Below the pieces are notes generated by a model. That model searched no databases. It was not told the DNA's origin and saw nothing but the letters and a program-made list of their open reading frames with translations. A stretch of 64,000 nt of DNA from Panicum virgatum. Taxonomy: Eukaryota > Streptophyta > Magnoliopsida > Poales > Poaceae. Of the stretch, positions 50,851 through 62,165 are shown in pieces. The stretch covers positions 40,033,674 to 40,097,673 of the forward strand of contig NC_053142.1 of the NCBI RefSeq assembly GCF_016808335.1, written 5' to 3'. Each line of letters begins with the position of its first letter. Within the stretch, counting starts at the first letter, position 1. Position numbers and translations under genes: made by a program.

Positions 50851-51693
50851 GTAATTAATAAGGTAGTTGAAAGTTAGTGGGATATTTAGTGGAGAATGGG
50901 TGGACATTTTGTATGAAGAGAGAAATAGTTAGTTGGTGCTAGTGCGATTGCAGAAAATTGGGTCGTCTCGCCGGTCAATACAGGGCTAGTAGGTTGTATT
51001 GTATTAATATGAAGTAAATAAAGTCAGAGCACTGGTATCGTCTCAATTTATGGCAGATATGCATTCTCCGAAGATGATGAGCTGCGCCGCCATGGCAACG
51101 CTCGTGCTCGCACTGCTCGCTGCGCCGTCTCCGGCAGCTGCCGCGGCGAAGAGGGGCGGAAGGAACTGCTCTGCCAGCCGGCTGTGGTGAACTGGAGATC
51201 CCGCCGTATCCGTTCGGGATAGGCACAGAGTGCTCCCTGCCGGGCTTCAACCTCACCTGTGGGAACAGTAGTTACCTCCTGCTAGGCAAACCAAGCATCC
51301 AGGTGAGCGCAGTCGTCGATGCAAACTATTATTCTCACCTTATTACAAGCATCGGGTACTTGGTGAAGATGGCTCCTGGTGTCCGGGACAAATCCATCCA
51401 CTGGGAGGCTCCAGGCAGACCCTTCGCCATCTGTGCCTCGTCTGGCACGTCGCTCTTCGTCGTTGGCTGCGGGGTCAAGGCCTCGTTGTTCGTCGGCGAT
51501 ACTGATGCTTTGATCGGTAGCTGCTCCGTGGTCTGCGCAGAAGACGAAATCATGAAGTGGCTGCCCCAAGGGCTAAGCGACGGCATAGGATGCTGTAACA
51601 TCAGCATTACGGTGGACCTAAGAGCGTTCACCCTCAACATCTCGCTCGCCGCCGCCGGTCAATCTGCGAAGCTGCTGGAACAAGTTAACGCCT

Positions 51694-52788
51694 TGAAAGG
51701 GATGGTGGCCAAGAAGAGGGGTTGAAATATGATTTTTTTCAAATTTCTACCTAATCTTTAATCTAGACTAGTATTGTCCAAACTACAAATTTGAAACCTA
51801 GTCACTAGAGCACGCTAGCAAAAGGTCTTTAGGTAGGTAAACATACTATCATGATCATTTTGTCTAGATGGTTGCACACTACCAAGATCAAAACCTAAGC
51901 AAGAGTTCACACTACCATACAAGTTGTCTTAGTCAATCTACAAGCAATCAAAAATAAGAAAAACAACAAATGGATTTAATTGCTTGAAATAAAAATAAGG
52001 GACACGAGACAACCGGATTTTTTTTTCCGTGGTATCGAGGAGTTGATGCTCCCCCTAATCCACGTTGGAGCACCCACACAAGGGTATATCTCTCTTGCTT
52101 CACCAAAAAGCAAGTGATCACTAAGAATGCTCATTCTCCATCTCCAAAACAGGGAGCTTCACACAGTGTACAATCTTCTTGTCTTGGAGCCCCCACAAAC
52201 TCCAAGAGCTCACCAAGAACCTCCCGATCACCAAGACCGGCTAGGTGCCGTCAAACACCAAGAGTAACAAGCTCTTAAGCCTTCACTTGACCTACACTCA
52301 GCTGGCCCTAGCTCAAGCACACTTGCTACACTTGCAAAGGTTGAATTCTTCAAGGTTGAAGCACAAACAATGTACTAGATCTTCTCTCTTTTGCTCAAAA
52401 CACTTTCTATTCTTCTCAAGGGTGGCCTCAGGTATTCAAGGTGTCAAAGTCACTTCAAATGAGTCAGGGGGTGCCCTTATATAGAGTGGAGAGCGTCACA
52501 TAGCCGTTGGAAGTCCACTGCAGAAAAATCGTGACCATCGGAAGAATCGACGGATGACAAATTTGAGGCATCGGTTCAACCGGTCTCTCTGTGTCCAATT
52601 AGTAGCCGTTGGGGTTTCTGATACAGTATTCAGGCTTGCGTCATTGCACCGGTGCATACTCCGTAGAGGCATCGGTTCAACCGGTGCTGAAGAGATTCAC
52701 TGATCAATTCAAACAAGCTCTCTGGAACATATTACATCCAATGCACCGGCAGTTGATTCTGAGGTGTCGGTTCAACCGGTGCTGAAGA
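51694..52788 (-). repeat. Truncated 3' LTR of the copia element
   Basis: Starts TGAAAGGGATGGTGGCC and parallels the full LTR at 55913 until GGTGCTGAAGA near 52788, where sequence changes to gag. The missing part is the inner (U3) end. Confidence 0.85.
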
Positions 52789-54632
52789 CAAGTTGGTGCG
52801 GTAGCTTTCCCTTCATGTGAGTGCCAATGAACTTTGCCTCAACCTTGCCATTTTTAAGCTTGCTTAACAAGAAATGATGTTCATTGAATTGAGACTTGTA
52901 ATTAGGAGGCAAGGTAGGAGGTGGACGAGTAGGAATTGGACACTCCCTTGTGTGATGCCCGGTGATTTGACAATGTTGACAATATGAGCCAACTTCCTTG
53001 TTGAAGCATGCCTTGAGCTCCGGCGACTTGGGACAATTTTCCGGAGGCTTGGGAAATGATCCAAGTCCATTTGTCCCAAAGTGCCTTGCATTGTGAAAGA
53101 GGATTTCCTTGTGCAAGTATTCTCCTCTTGTCACATTGAACATGCATTTGGTCATGCTTTCAAGTTCCTCCTCAAATTGTTTCTCCCTGTCATGGTTAAT
53201 CTTTGAACAAGAAGGAGAAGTATGATGACAAGTAGTAGGGTGTGACAACTCCACAAGATCATCACAAGAAGTAGCTATATTGACTTTGATGACTTTCTTT
53301 TGAGTTTCTTTTAATTCTTCATCCAAGGCATCAAAGGCAAGGTCAAATTCTTGATACATCATACTTAAGTTAGCATAATCAAGTTTAAGATTCTTGTTGC
53401 ATAAAGTAAGTGACTTGTTAAGCACAACTATTTCCTCATATTTAACATTCAATTCATCATACTTAACAAGTAGTTTGTCATGCTCCTCTCTAAGTTGCTT
53501 GCTAGGAACAATGCATGTATCATGAGTTTCTATTACCTCATTGTGCCTAACAATCAACTCATCATTTGAGGCCTTAAACTTGACATATTTAATTTCAAGA
53601 ACTTTACATTTCTGATACAATTAGTAGCCGTTGGGGTTTCTGATACAGTATTCAGGCTTGCGTCATTGCACCGGTGCATACTCCGTAGAGGCATCAGTTC
53701 AACCGGTGCTGAAGAGATTCACTGATCAATTCAAACAAGCTCTCTGGAACATATTACATCCAATGCACCGGTAGTTGATTCTGATGTGTCGGTTCAACCG
53801 GTGCTGAAGACAAGTTGGTGTGGTAGCTTTCCCTTCATGTGAGTGCCAATGAACTTTGCCTCAACTTTGCCATTTTTAAGCTTGCTTAACAAGAAATGAT
53901 GTTCATTGAATTGAGACTTGTAATTAGGAGGCAAGGTAGGAGGTGGACGAGTAGGAATTGGACACTCCCTTGTGTGATGCCCGGTGATTTGACAATGTTG
54001 ACAATATGAGCCAACTTCCTTGTTGAAGCATGCCTTGAGCTCCGGCGACTTGGGACAATTTTCCGGAGGCTTGGGAAATGATCCAAGTCCATTTGTCCCA
54101 AAGTGCCCTGCATTGTGAAAGAGGATTTCCTTATGCAAGTATTCTCCTCTTATCACATTGAACATGCATTTGATCATGCTTTCAAGTTCCTCCTCAAATT
54201 GTTTCTCCCTGTCATGGTTAGTCTTTGAACAAGAAGGAAAAGTATGATGACAAGTAGTAGGGTGTGACAACTCCACAAGATCATCACAAGAAGTAGCTAT
54301 ATTGACTTTGATGACTTTCTTTTGAGTTTTTTTAGTTCTTCATTCAAGGCATCAAAGGCAAGGTCAAATTTTTGATACATCATACTTAAGTTAGCATATT
54401 CAAGTTTAAGATTCTTGTTGCATAAAGTAAGTGACTTGTTAAGCACAACTACTTCCTCATATTTAACATTCAATTCATCATACTTAACAACTAGTTTGTC
54501 ATGCTCCTCTCTAAGTTGCTTGCTAGGAACAATGCATGTATCATGAGTTTCTATTACCTCATTGTGCCTAACAATCAACTCATCATTTGAGGCCTTAAGT
54601 TTGACATATTCAATTTCAAGAACTTTACATTT
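52596..54632. repeat. Tandem duplication, about 1.02 kb per unit
   Basis: Units 52596-53617 and 53618 to about 54632 begin with CAATTAGTAGCCGTTGG and match nearly base for base (offset 1022). Each holds a piece of LTR, the deletion junction and part of gag. The second unit has a one-base deletion (about 54330) that breaks its gag frame. Confidence 0.93.
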
Positions 54633-55864
54633 TGATTTGTACTTCTTGATCACTTATTGGTACTTATCTAGAATGTTTTGCACTTCATTAGGAGATAAAC
54701 AATGTTTACTTTCATCACTAGAGGAGTCGTCGTCATCACTCATCTTGGAGTTACCTCTTACCATGAAGCACATGGGTGGTAGAGGTAGAGCTGCCTCATC
54801 ACAATCATCATCATCATTATGCATAGCAATATCCACAATCTTTTTCTTAAATTCTTCATCACTTGAGTCATCACTTGAGAATTCACCATCCGTGATCCAT
54901 TCTCCAAAGAAAGCCTTGACCTTCTCTTTTCTTGTGAAAGACCCTTTCTTCTTGTGGTCCTTCGTTTCGGACAATCATATGAGAGGTGGCCATATTTTCC
55001 ACAATTGTAACAAATTTTCTTGACATTGTCCTTGCTTATCCGGGTACGAAACTTGTTTTTCTTGGGGTCATAGTTGTACCCTCTCTTGTTCAACCTTGAC
55101 ATCATCTTGGAGGTCTTTCTCATGAGAAGTGCTAGCTCAAGATCACCATCTTCATCACTTGAATCTTCGTTAGCTTCATCTTCGCTTGAGTTTGGTGATG
55201 GAACTTTGCACTTGTTCTTTTTCTTGGACTTATGATCACTCTTAGCTTTGAGTGCAAGATCTCTCTTGTCTTGCGGTGGATCAACTTCTCCCAAGAGGAA
55301 CATCTCATGAGACCGAATCTTCCCAACAACATCACTCACTTCAAGTGTTTCAAAATCCTTCTCATAGAGCAATGAGGTGACGATGTTGTACTTAGGCTTG
55401 TGTAGACAATGAAGGATCTTCCGGATGATGTCACTAGTAGACAAAGGAGAAATTTCAAGAGCATTAATGTCCTCAATAAGCACATTCAATCGAGCATACA
55501 TTTGTTCAACCAACTCATTTGAAAGCATTTTGAATTCATTAAGTTTTTTCTTAAGCACTTGATATTTTTCTTCACGAAGCTTTTTAGAACCAACATAGAT
55601 AGCTTCAAGTGCTTCCCAAATTTCTTGAGACGTCTTTTTGCTGTGAACACGAGCAAAAATCTCCTCACTAAGAGCATCAAACAAAACATTCTTCGCTCTA
55701 GCACCATATTTGACTTGATCTTCGTTCCAAGGACCAACAATAGGTTTTTCCGTGACCGCCCAAGCAATGAGATTAATAGCCTCAAGGTAACCCGCCATGT
55801 GAGCTTTCCAATAAGCATAGTTTCTCCCATCGAGTTTGGGTGGACCACCACTTCCCTCGGCCAT
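52772..55864 (-). pseudogene. Copia gag with zinc knuckles, frameshifted and truncated
   Basis: Nucleocapsid/capsid region of the retrotransposon. From ATG 55864: MAEGSGGPPKLDGRNYAYWK and the UBN2-type gag domain, then Lys/acidic-rich linker, zinc knuckle CYNCGKYGHLSYDC (CX2CX4HX4C), a frameshift near 54974, an acidic stretch, a stop at 54654, a coiled-coil-like segment (54653-54297), then a second knuckle CQHCQITGHHTREC, which is present twice because of the tandem duplication (53794-54276 and within 52772-53620). Coding runs directly into LTR-derived sequence and stops. The coiled coil and second knuckle suggest the SIRE/Maximus lineage (inference). Confidence 0.88.
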
Positions 55865-55898
55865 TCTCTAGGATTTTAAACCTAACAAGAGAGCCCTC

Positions 55899-55910
55899 GC
55901 TCTGATACCA
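55899..55910 (-). other. Primer-binding site (initiator tRNA-Met type)
   Basis: GCTCTGATACCA on the plus strand, i.e. TGGTATCAGAGC on the minus strand, two bases inside the LTR edge at 55913. This is the standard copia priming site and fixes element orientation. Confidence 0.93.
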
Positions 55911-55912
55911 AT

Positions 55913-57755
55913 TGAAAGGATCGTGGCCCAAGAAGGAGGGGTTGAATTGGGACTTTTTCAAATTTCTACCTAGTCCTTAACCTAGACTAGTATTGCCCAA
56001 ACTACAAATTTGAAACCTAGTCACTAGAGCACGCTAGCAAAAGGTCCTTAGGTAGGTAAACATACTATCATGATCATTTTGTCTAGATGGTTGCACACTA
56101 GCAAGATCAAAACCTAAGCAAGAGTTCACACTACCATGCAAGATGTCTTAGTCAATCTACAAGCAATAAAAAACAAGAATAACAACAAATGGATTTAATT
56201 ACTTGAAATAAAAGTAAGGGACACGAGACAACCGGATTTTTTTCCCGTGGTATCGAGGAGTTGACGCTCCCTCCTAATCCACGTTGGAGCACCCACACAA
56301 GGGTATAGCTCCCTTGCTTCACTAAAAAGCAAGTGATCACTAAGAATGCTCTTTCTCCATCTCCGAAATGGCAAGCTTCACACCGTGTATAATCTTCTTG
56401 TCTTGGGGCTCCCACAAACTCCAAGAGCTCACCAAGAACCTCCCGATCACCATGACCGGCTAGGTGCCGTCAAACACCAAGAGTAACAAGCTCCTAAGCC
56501 TTCACTTGACCTACATTCAGCTGGCCCTAGCTCAAGCACACTTGCTACACTTGCAAATGTTGAATTCTTCAAAGTTGAACCACAAACAATGTACTAGATC
56601 TTCTTTCTTTTGCTCAAAGCACTTTCTATTCTTCTCAAGGGTGGCCTCAGATATTCAAGGTGTCGAAGGCACTTCAAATGAGTCAGGGGTGCCCTTATAT
56701 AGAGTGGAGAGCGTCACATAGCCGTTGGAAGTCCACTGCAGAAAAATCGTGACCATCGGAAGAAGCAATATATGACAAATTTGAGGCATCGGTTCAACCG
56801 GTCTCTCTGTGTCCAATTAGTTGCCGTTGGGGTTTCTGACACACTATCCAGGCTTGTGTCATTGCACCGGTGCATGCTCCGTAGAGGCATCGGTTCAACC
56901 GTGCTGAAGAGGTTCACTGATCAACTCAAACAAGCTCTCTGGAATATAGTACATCCAATGCACCGGTGGTTGATTCTGAAGCGTCGGTTCAACCGGTGCT
57001 GAAGAGGAGTTGAGGTCCACCAAAACATGCACTCTGGAACATAGTACATCTAATACACCGGTGGTTGATTCTGAAGCGTCGGTTCAACCGGTGCTGAAGA
57101 GGAGTTAAGGTCCATCAAAACATGCTCTCTGGAATATAGTACATCTAATGCACCGGTGCTTTGCTTGGTACCATCGGTTCAACCGGTGCTATAGAGATTG
57201 TTGATTTGATTTCTGTTTGCATCCAGAGAGATAGACCGACAGGGGCGTCGGAACTTTCGCCAAGCGTCGGATGCACCGATGCTAAGGCATCGGTTAAACC
57301 GATGCTGCTATTTTTCTTCGTTTTCAACTGAATTGACTTGGATTTGAATGTAACTTCGATTGTTTCTTCTTCCAAGCGTTGTGTTAACTTCTATTGACCA
57401 TCTTGGACTGTTTTTGAGCGAGTGTGCAAGATTTCTAAGGCCAACTCAATTTTGGTCAAGCTACTAACTCATGAACCCCTCTTAATAGTACGGTCAAGAA
57501 CTAAAAACTATAAACCCTAACTAAATCAAGTGATCTTCATCTCCTTGTGACACTTGAGACTAGAAAGGTCCTTAATCTTTAAAATTGAGTCCTTGGCACG
57601 CATGATTGTTCCGAATTGAGAGGTCTCATTTCACATTTCATATGAGACTAGACTAATAACTAATTTTTCCTTCAAAACACACGTTAGTCGCATATGGTTG
57701 TCATTAATCACCGTAATTTACTATTAACGTCTATTGGCCTAGATGAGCTTCAGCA
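55913..57755 (-). repeat. Complete 5' LTR of the copia element (1843 bp)
   Basis: On the plus strand starts TGAAAGGATCGTGG and ends GAGCTTCAGCA, giving TG...CA ends. Contains a four-unit array of about 95 bp (56865-57245). Confidence 0.88.
56865..57245. repeat. Four 95-bp repeats with CACCGGT/ACCGGTG dyads inside the LTR
   Basis: CACCGGTG starts at 56865, 56961, 57056 and 57151 (spacing 96, 95, 95). Each unit pairs it with TCGGTTCAACCGGTGCT about 35 bases on (the first copy lacks one G). Likely part of the LTR promoter region. Confidence 0.85.
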
Positions 57756-59746
57756 TCGCCTATAAAGACGGGTATTCGTTCCAGTTATCTGATCTCGAAT
57801 CTGATCTAACTAGGAATGAGTATCCAGTCGACCTGACCTGGGCTATCCCCTACCAGCGGGACTGTAAACGCGCCATGGAGGACAGAGCCAACTATGCGCG
57901 CGTTAGTAACCACAGCGAATGCCGGGATTCGCAGATCGGTGGATATGTTTGCTACTGCAGGGAAGGATTCGATGGCAATCCTTATGTCGTCAACAGCTGT
58001 GCAGGAGAAGCCGAAGCCTCAGGTCAGTTTTCTGTACCGCAACACCACACCCCCAACCCACGCACACCCACTTGCATACACCAACCCACGCACACCCACT
58101 TGCATACAGTTTCATAGTTGAAGGTTCAAAATCAAATTTTTACGGTAGTTTGAGAGTGAAAAATAGACTTTTATCCCTATCTTTCGTTCGAGGGTCAAAT
58201 TTGTTTTTTGATTATCAGATTGGTCAGTTTATTTATCAAACTTTTAATCTAATAATATGCATGGCACACCTACAAATTATGCAGAATATGCCAAGAGTGC
58301 ATATAAAGTTTTTGACAGGCATCCATATGAATTCAAATGGTACACCGATACAGAGTTTGCTAGCATAGCGAAAAATGTGAGAGGCGGAGTGTCTGATGTT
58401 ATTTATTTGTGCATTCATCTTGACTATTGAACAACATGTTTTATCATATAATTCTTAGAAAGGTATAAAGATGTATCAAAAATGGAATTCAGAAGGTGCT
58501 GTCCCTTTTGTCTTTGCAACGAGCCAAAAACCATTAGAGTAAGTATAATAAGAAGGGTTAGATTTGTGATGGGGTGGGAGGAGCGGGAGGGAGGGGGCCG
58601 GGGGAGACAGAGGAGAAAAACGGACTGCAAGTATACCGTGTCTGCAACACAAGCTCCAATAAATTCAGTGAGAAAATGAGATAAGGGATTTAGATTCTAT
58701 AATAATGGTGGAGTCCATGTATATAGCCAATTGTTATATAAATTGGCTATTAAATTGGTTCAAAATGATAATCAATAACATATATATAGTCAACAGCTAG
58801 TTAAATTATTAGCCATTCTTTTAAAATAACTACTAGTACTAGTCTAGTCTAGGATGCACCTTCTGCTAAATCTCGGACCGTCTGATGTGTGCACAGTTGC
58901 CCCCTGAATCTTTTAGCGTGAAAGTTTATTATTTCTTTCATTTGATTGTGGCATTTTTTTTCATTAGCTAAATTCATTTGGAGTGATACACTGTTTTTCT
59001 TCTTCTCGGAACACAGTTTACGACTTTGTGCAGCCAAAGGCGAATTGCGCGACATCGTGTGGGAACGTGAGCTTCGCATTTCCCTTCGGAACAGAAGTAG
59101 GCTGCTTTGCAAATCTCCAACTGTACCTGACATGTAGTAACCCGAGGTCTTCTGCTCCCTTCCTCCAAATGTCAGATGGTTCAGTGGTCACTAGTATTTC
59201 CATCGACGAAGGTATACTGAATGTTCTCAAGCCATCTGACCCGAGCCATTTCGTGGAAACTCCTCTGTACGCCTTCTCTGAAGAATGGGGCGTGGTGAAG
59301 TGGGCCGTGGACAGCACGACCTGTAAGAATGCTACGGCGATCAAGAAGGGTTACAGATGCTTCTCTAATAATAGTGACTGTGTGGATGTTAGGGACGATA
59401 AAACATACAGAGAGGTCGGTTACCGGTGCAAGTGCTCTCGAGGGTTTCAAGGGAATCCTTACCTTAAAGATGGATGCACAGGTACGATCTTCTCGAGCTT
59501 TGGAGAGAACGCCAATTTAACACTTTGAAAGGATTTACAGAGTGAGCCTGCACATTGCAGATATTAACGAGTGTCTGCACTCTGCAGCCGGATAAATACA
59601 TCTGTAATGGTATTTGCCAAAATACTTTTGGGAGCTATACATGCACTCATTGTCCACATGGAACAGATTTCACTGCCAACACAAGAAAATGCCGGCCAGC
59701 TACTATAATATTAGGTAGGCTATTTGTATATGCTTTTTTTTTTTGG

Positions 59747-60613
59747 AAAAAGTCCAATTTACACCCTCGAACTATTATAAAAGTTCAATTTTCAACTTTC
59801 AACTACAAAATCGGACAAAAGCCATCCAACTGTTGGAACCGGACAAATTTGGCCCTTTAGGTGGTTTTGAAGTTGGTTTTCCATTTTGTGAGAATTTAAA
59901 ATATTCAATTTTAAACTAAAAAGTTCATAAGTATTTATTTGAAATAAAAAAATAAAATGGGTATCAAAAGTTTTCTAAAAATGTAACCTATCTATTGGCA
60001 TGATACTTTTCAGTTATTCATATCTATTTTTTATTTTCATAATATTTGTTTGATTGTAGTTATGTGTATTATTTTTAAATAACCAAAATTCAAACAGAGT
60101 AATAATATGTACTACCTCCGTCCCAAAATATAACAACTTTTTGACTTTTCAAAGTCAAACATTTTTATATTTGACCAATAATATCTAAAAAATAATTACT
60201 TTTAAATAGAAAAGATTACACATTAGGATAGTTGGTTTCATTATGAATAAAGTAATATCACTTTTCTATTGTCAATCTTTATATATTTTTTACCATCTAT
60301 GGTCAAAGATAAAAAGGTTTGACTTTAAAAAGTCAAAAAGTTGTTATGTTTTGGGACAGAGGTAGTAGGTTATATTTTAGAAAAAAAATTATACTAGTTT
60401 CAATTTTTTTTATTTAAAATGAATTAGTTTTGATTTTTTAGATCTAATTAGAATTTTTATTTTTTTAAAAAATACATAACTACCTTGGAAACCACCATAA
60501 GGGCCAAATTCGCCGATTTTGATAGTTGGATGGCCTATTTTATCCGGTTTTGTAGTTGAAGGTTAAAAATCAGACTTCTGCAATAGTTCGATGGTGTAAT
60601 TCGAACTTTTCCC
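59747..60613. mobile_element. Mutator-like element with about 125-bp inverted repeats, TSD TTTTTTTGG
   Basis: Left arm begins AAAAAGTCCAATTTACACCC; right arm, inverted, begins GGGAAAAGTTCGAATTACAC; both continue in parallel for about 125 bases (CTCGAACTATT, TTCAACTACAAAA, GGCCCTTAGGTGG-like blocks). The 9-bp direct repeat TTTTTTTGG (59738-59746, 60614-60622) fits Mutator; it is low complexity, so the exact edge is less certain. It sits in intron 3 of the WAK pseudogene and contains a nested Stowaway. Confidence 0.78.
60112..60365. mobile_element. Stowaway MITE nested in the Mutator-like element (TSD TA)
   Basis: 254 bp, ends CTACCTCCGTCCCAAAATAT and ATGTTTTGGGACAGAGGTAG, flanked by TA on both sides. 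Confidence 0.92.
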
Positions 60614-62165
60614 TTTTTTTGGAAAGTAACATCCAAACTGCCTATACTAGAGAAAGAGTATTTCATCCACCACAAAAATATCCATGAGAACTAGATCTAT
60701 TTCTATGGTGGATTGAAGGCCCTAGAGGTCTGTAGTACTTGTTTTTTAGATGGCGAGGTCTTTAGTATTTGCCAACACCAAAAGATACTAAAGGGCCCTT
60801 TAGTATCAGGTCATGCAACCAAGTCTTAGATTCATGGTATTGGTTGCGAATCTACTATTGAAAGTAAACCGGTATTAAAAGCATGTTTTCCAGTAGTTAT
60901 ATGATCATGTCTCAAACTGTATAATTAACTAGTTGGGTTATTGATTCTATTTCTCAGTAGTTAAAGTTGTTCACAAAATGCAGGTGTTTCCATTGGACTG
61001 AGCAGTGGAGGTACCATTCTATTTGTTGCTGCAATTTTTGTTGTTCTTACACGGAAATGGAAGAGAAGCGTTCAAAAACGGCTGAGAAAGAGATTTTTTC
61101 GCAAGAACAAAGGCATTCTCCTAGAACAATTAATCTCCTCGGACCAAAATGCAAGTGATGGCATGGAGATATTCTCACTTGAAGAGTTAGAAAAGGCAAC
61201 CAACAATTTTGATCATGCCCGTGTGGTCGGTCGTGGCGGCTACGGCACAGTGTACAAGGGCATTTTAACTGACCAGCGTGTGGTGGCTATCAAGAGATCA
61301 ATGCTTGAAGCAAGCACCGACATCGAGCAGTTCATCAACGAGGTGTCTATCCTATTGCAAATCAACCACAGTCGTGAAGCTCCATGGGTGCTGCCTTGAG
61401 GCTGAGGTCCCTCTGCTTGTGTATGAGTTCATCTCCAATGGCACATTGTATGATCTCTTGCACTGCGAGCAAAATGGCACCTTAGTACCATTGTCTTGGG
61501 AGGAGCGCCTAAGGATTGCTGTTGAGATCGCCGGCGCTCTCACGTACCTGCACTCGGCGGCTTCAGTGTCAATTCTCCACAGAGATGTCAAGTGCATGAA
61601 CATTCTTCTGAATGAAAGCTACACGGCAAAGGTTTCAGATTTCGGGGCGTCAAGATCCATCCCAGTTGATCAGACTCATCTGGTCACAGCCGTGCAAGGA
61701 ACATTTGGGTACTTGGGCCCAGAATACTACCACACAGGCCAGCTCAACGAGAAGAGCGACGTTTACAGTTTCGGAGTGATACTTCTCGAGCTATTAGTAA
61801 GGAAGAAGCCAATCTTCGAGAACGAGAACGACGAGAAGCAGAACCTGTCGAACTACTTCCAATGGGCGACAGGTGAAAGGCCCCTCGAGGAGATGGTGGA
61901 TGAGCAGATCCTAGGGGAAGCAAGTGAGGAAGCGATCGCGGGCACAGCTCGGCAGGCGCAGGAGTGCCTCAGCCTGACGCGAGGGGAGAGGCCTACAATG
62001 AAAGACGTGGAGATGAGGCTGCAGATGCTGAGGAGCCGTGGTCGCAGTGAAGCAGCGGAAGCCAATGGGATCAGTGGCGCCGTTCCTGTGCCGGCCAGCC
62101 ACCACGGCACATGCCAATACAGCCTAGAGCAGGAGTTCGTGTCGTCCGCGCGTGTGCCCCGGTAG

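Larger units (their letters stand above)
47230..51073. other. Intergenic between the two WAK copies
   Basis: No gene supported. ACTAGCGTATCAACACGGGT near 47331 resembles the sequence after the second WAK (62198), so flanking DNA was duplicated too, or the same element sits in both. AT-rich blocks at 47460-47700 and 48780-49200. The sequence near 50170 (GGCGATACCCCGCGTG) looks like the edge of a Helitron-like repeat; not certain. Confidence 0.4.
51694..57755 (-). mobile_element. Copia (SIRE/Maximus-like) LTR retrotransposon, deleted and internally duplicated, TSD CGCCT
   Basis: Inserted in exon 1 of the WAK pseudogene with duplication CGCCT (51689-51693 and 57757-57761; one stray T at 57756). 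On the minus strand the 5' LTR is 55913-57755, followed by a two-base gap, a tRNA-Met primer-binding site and gag. The 3' LTR is 51694-52788 and lacks about 750 bases on its inner side. Protease, integrase, reverse transcriptase and polypurine tract are all missing: a deletion runs from gag into the 3' LTR. A roughly 1.02-kb tandem duplication (52596-54632) covers that deletion junction. By eye about 5 of 120 bases differ between LTRs around 51841/56061, so this is not a brand-new insertion. Confidence 0.92.
51074..62165 (+). pseudogene. Second WAK copy, disabled by a retrotransposon and three small indels
   Basis: Paralogue of the 44221 gene with the same exon plan: exon 1 51074-58022 (interrupted by the copia element 51694-57755), exon 2 59018-59481, exon 3 from 59561, exon 4 60984-62165. 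Lesions: an extra CGGC at about 51176 shifts the frame just before CGELEIPYPFGIG; the retrotransposon sits between codons of the Cys region, where VNA joins YKDGYSF once it is removed; about seven extra bases after NECL in the EGF exon (59573-59585); and about five bases lost in the kinase after LLQINH (about 61369), shifting out of frame until [12 protein letters not shown]. The rest is well kept ([37 protein letters not shown]), so decay is recent in gene terms. It cannot encode a full receptor. Confidence 0.92.

Noticed and set aside
56865..57245. Regularly spaced repeats that could suggest a CRISPR-like array
   Set aside because: The 95-bp units are tandem repeats including the spacers, lie inside a plant LTR, and have no cas genes; this is eukaryotic DNA.
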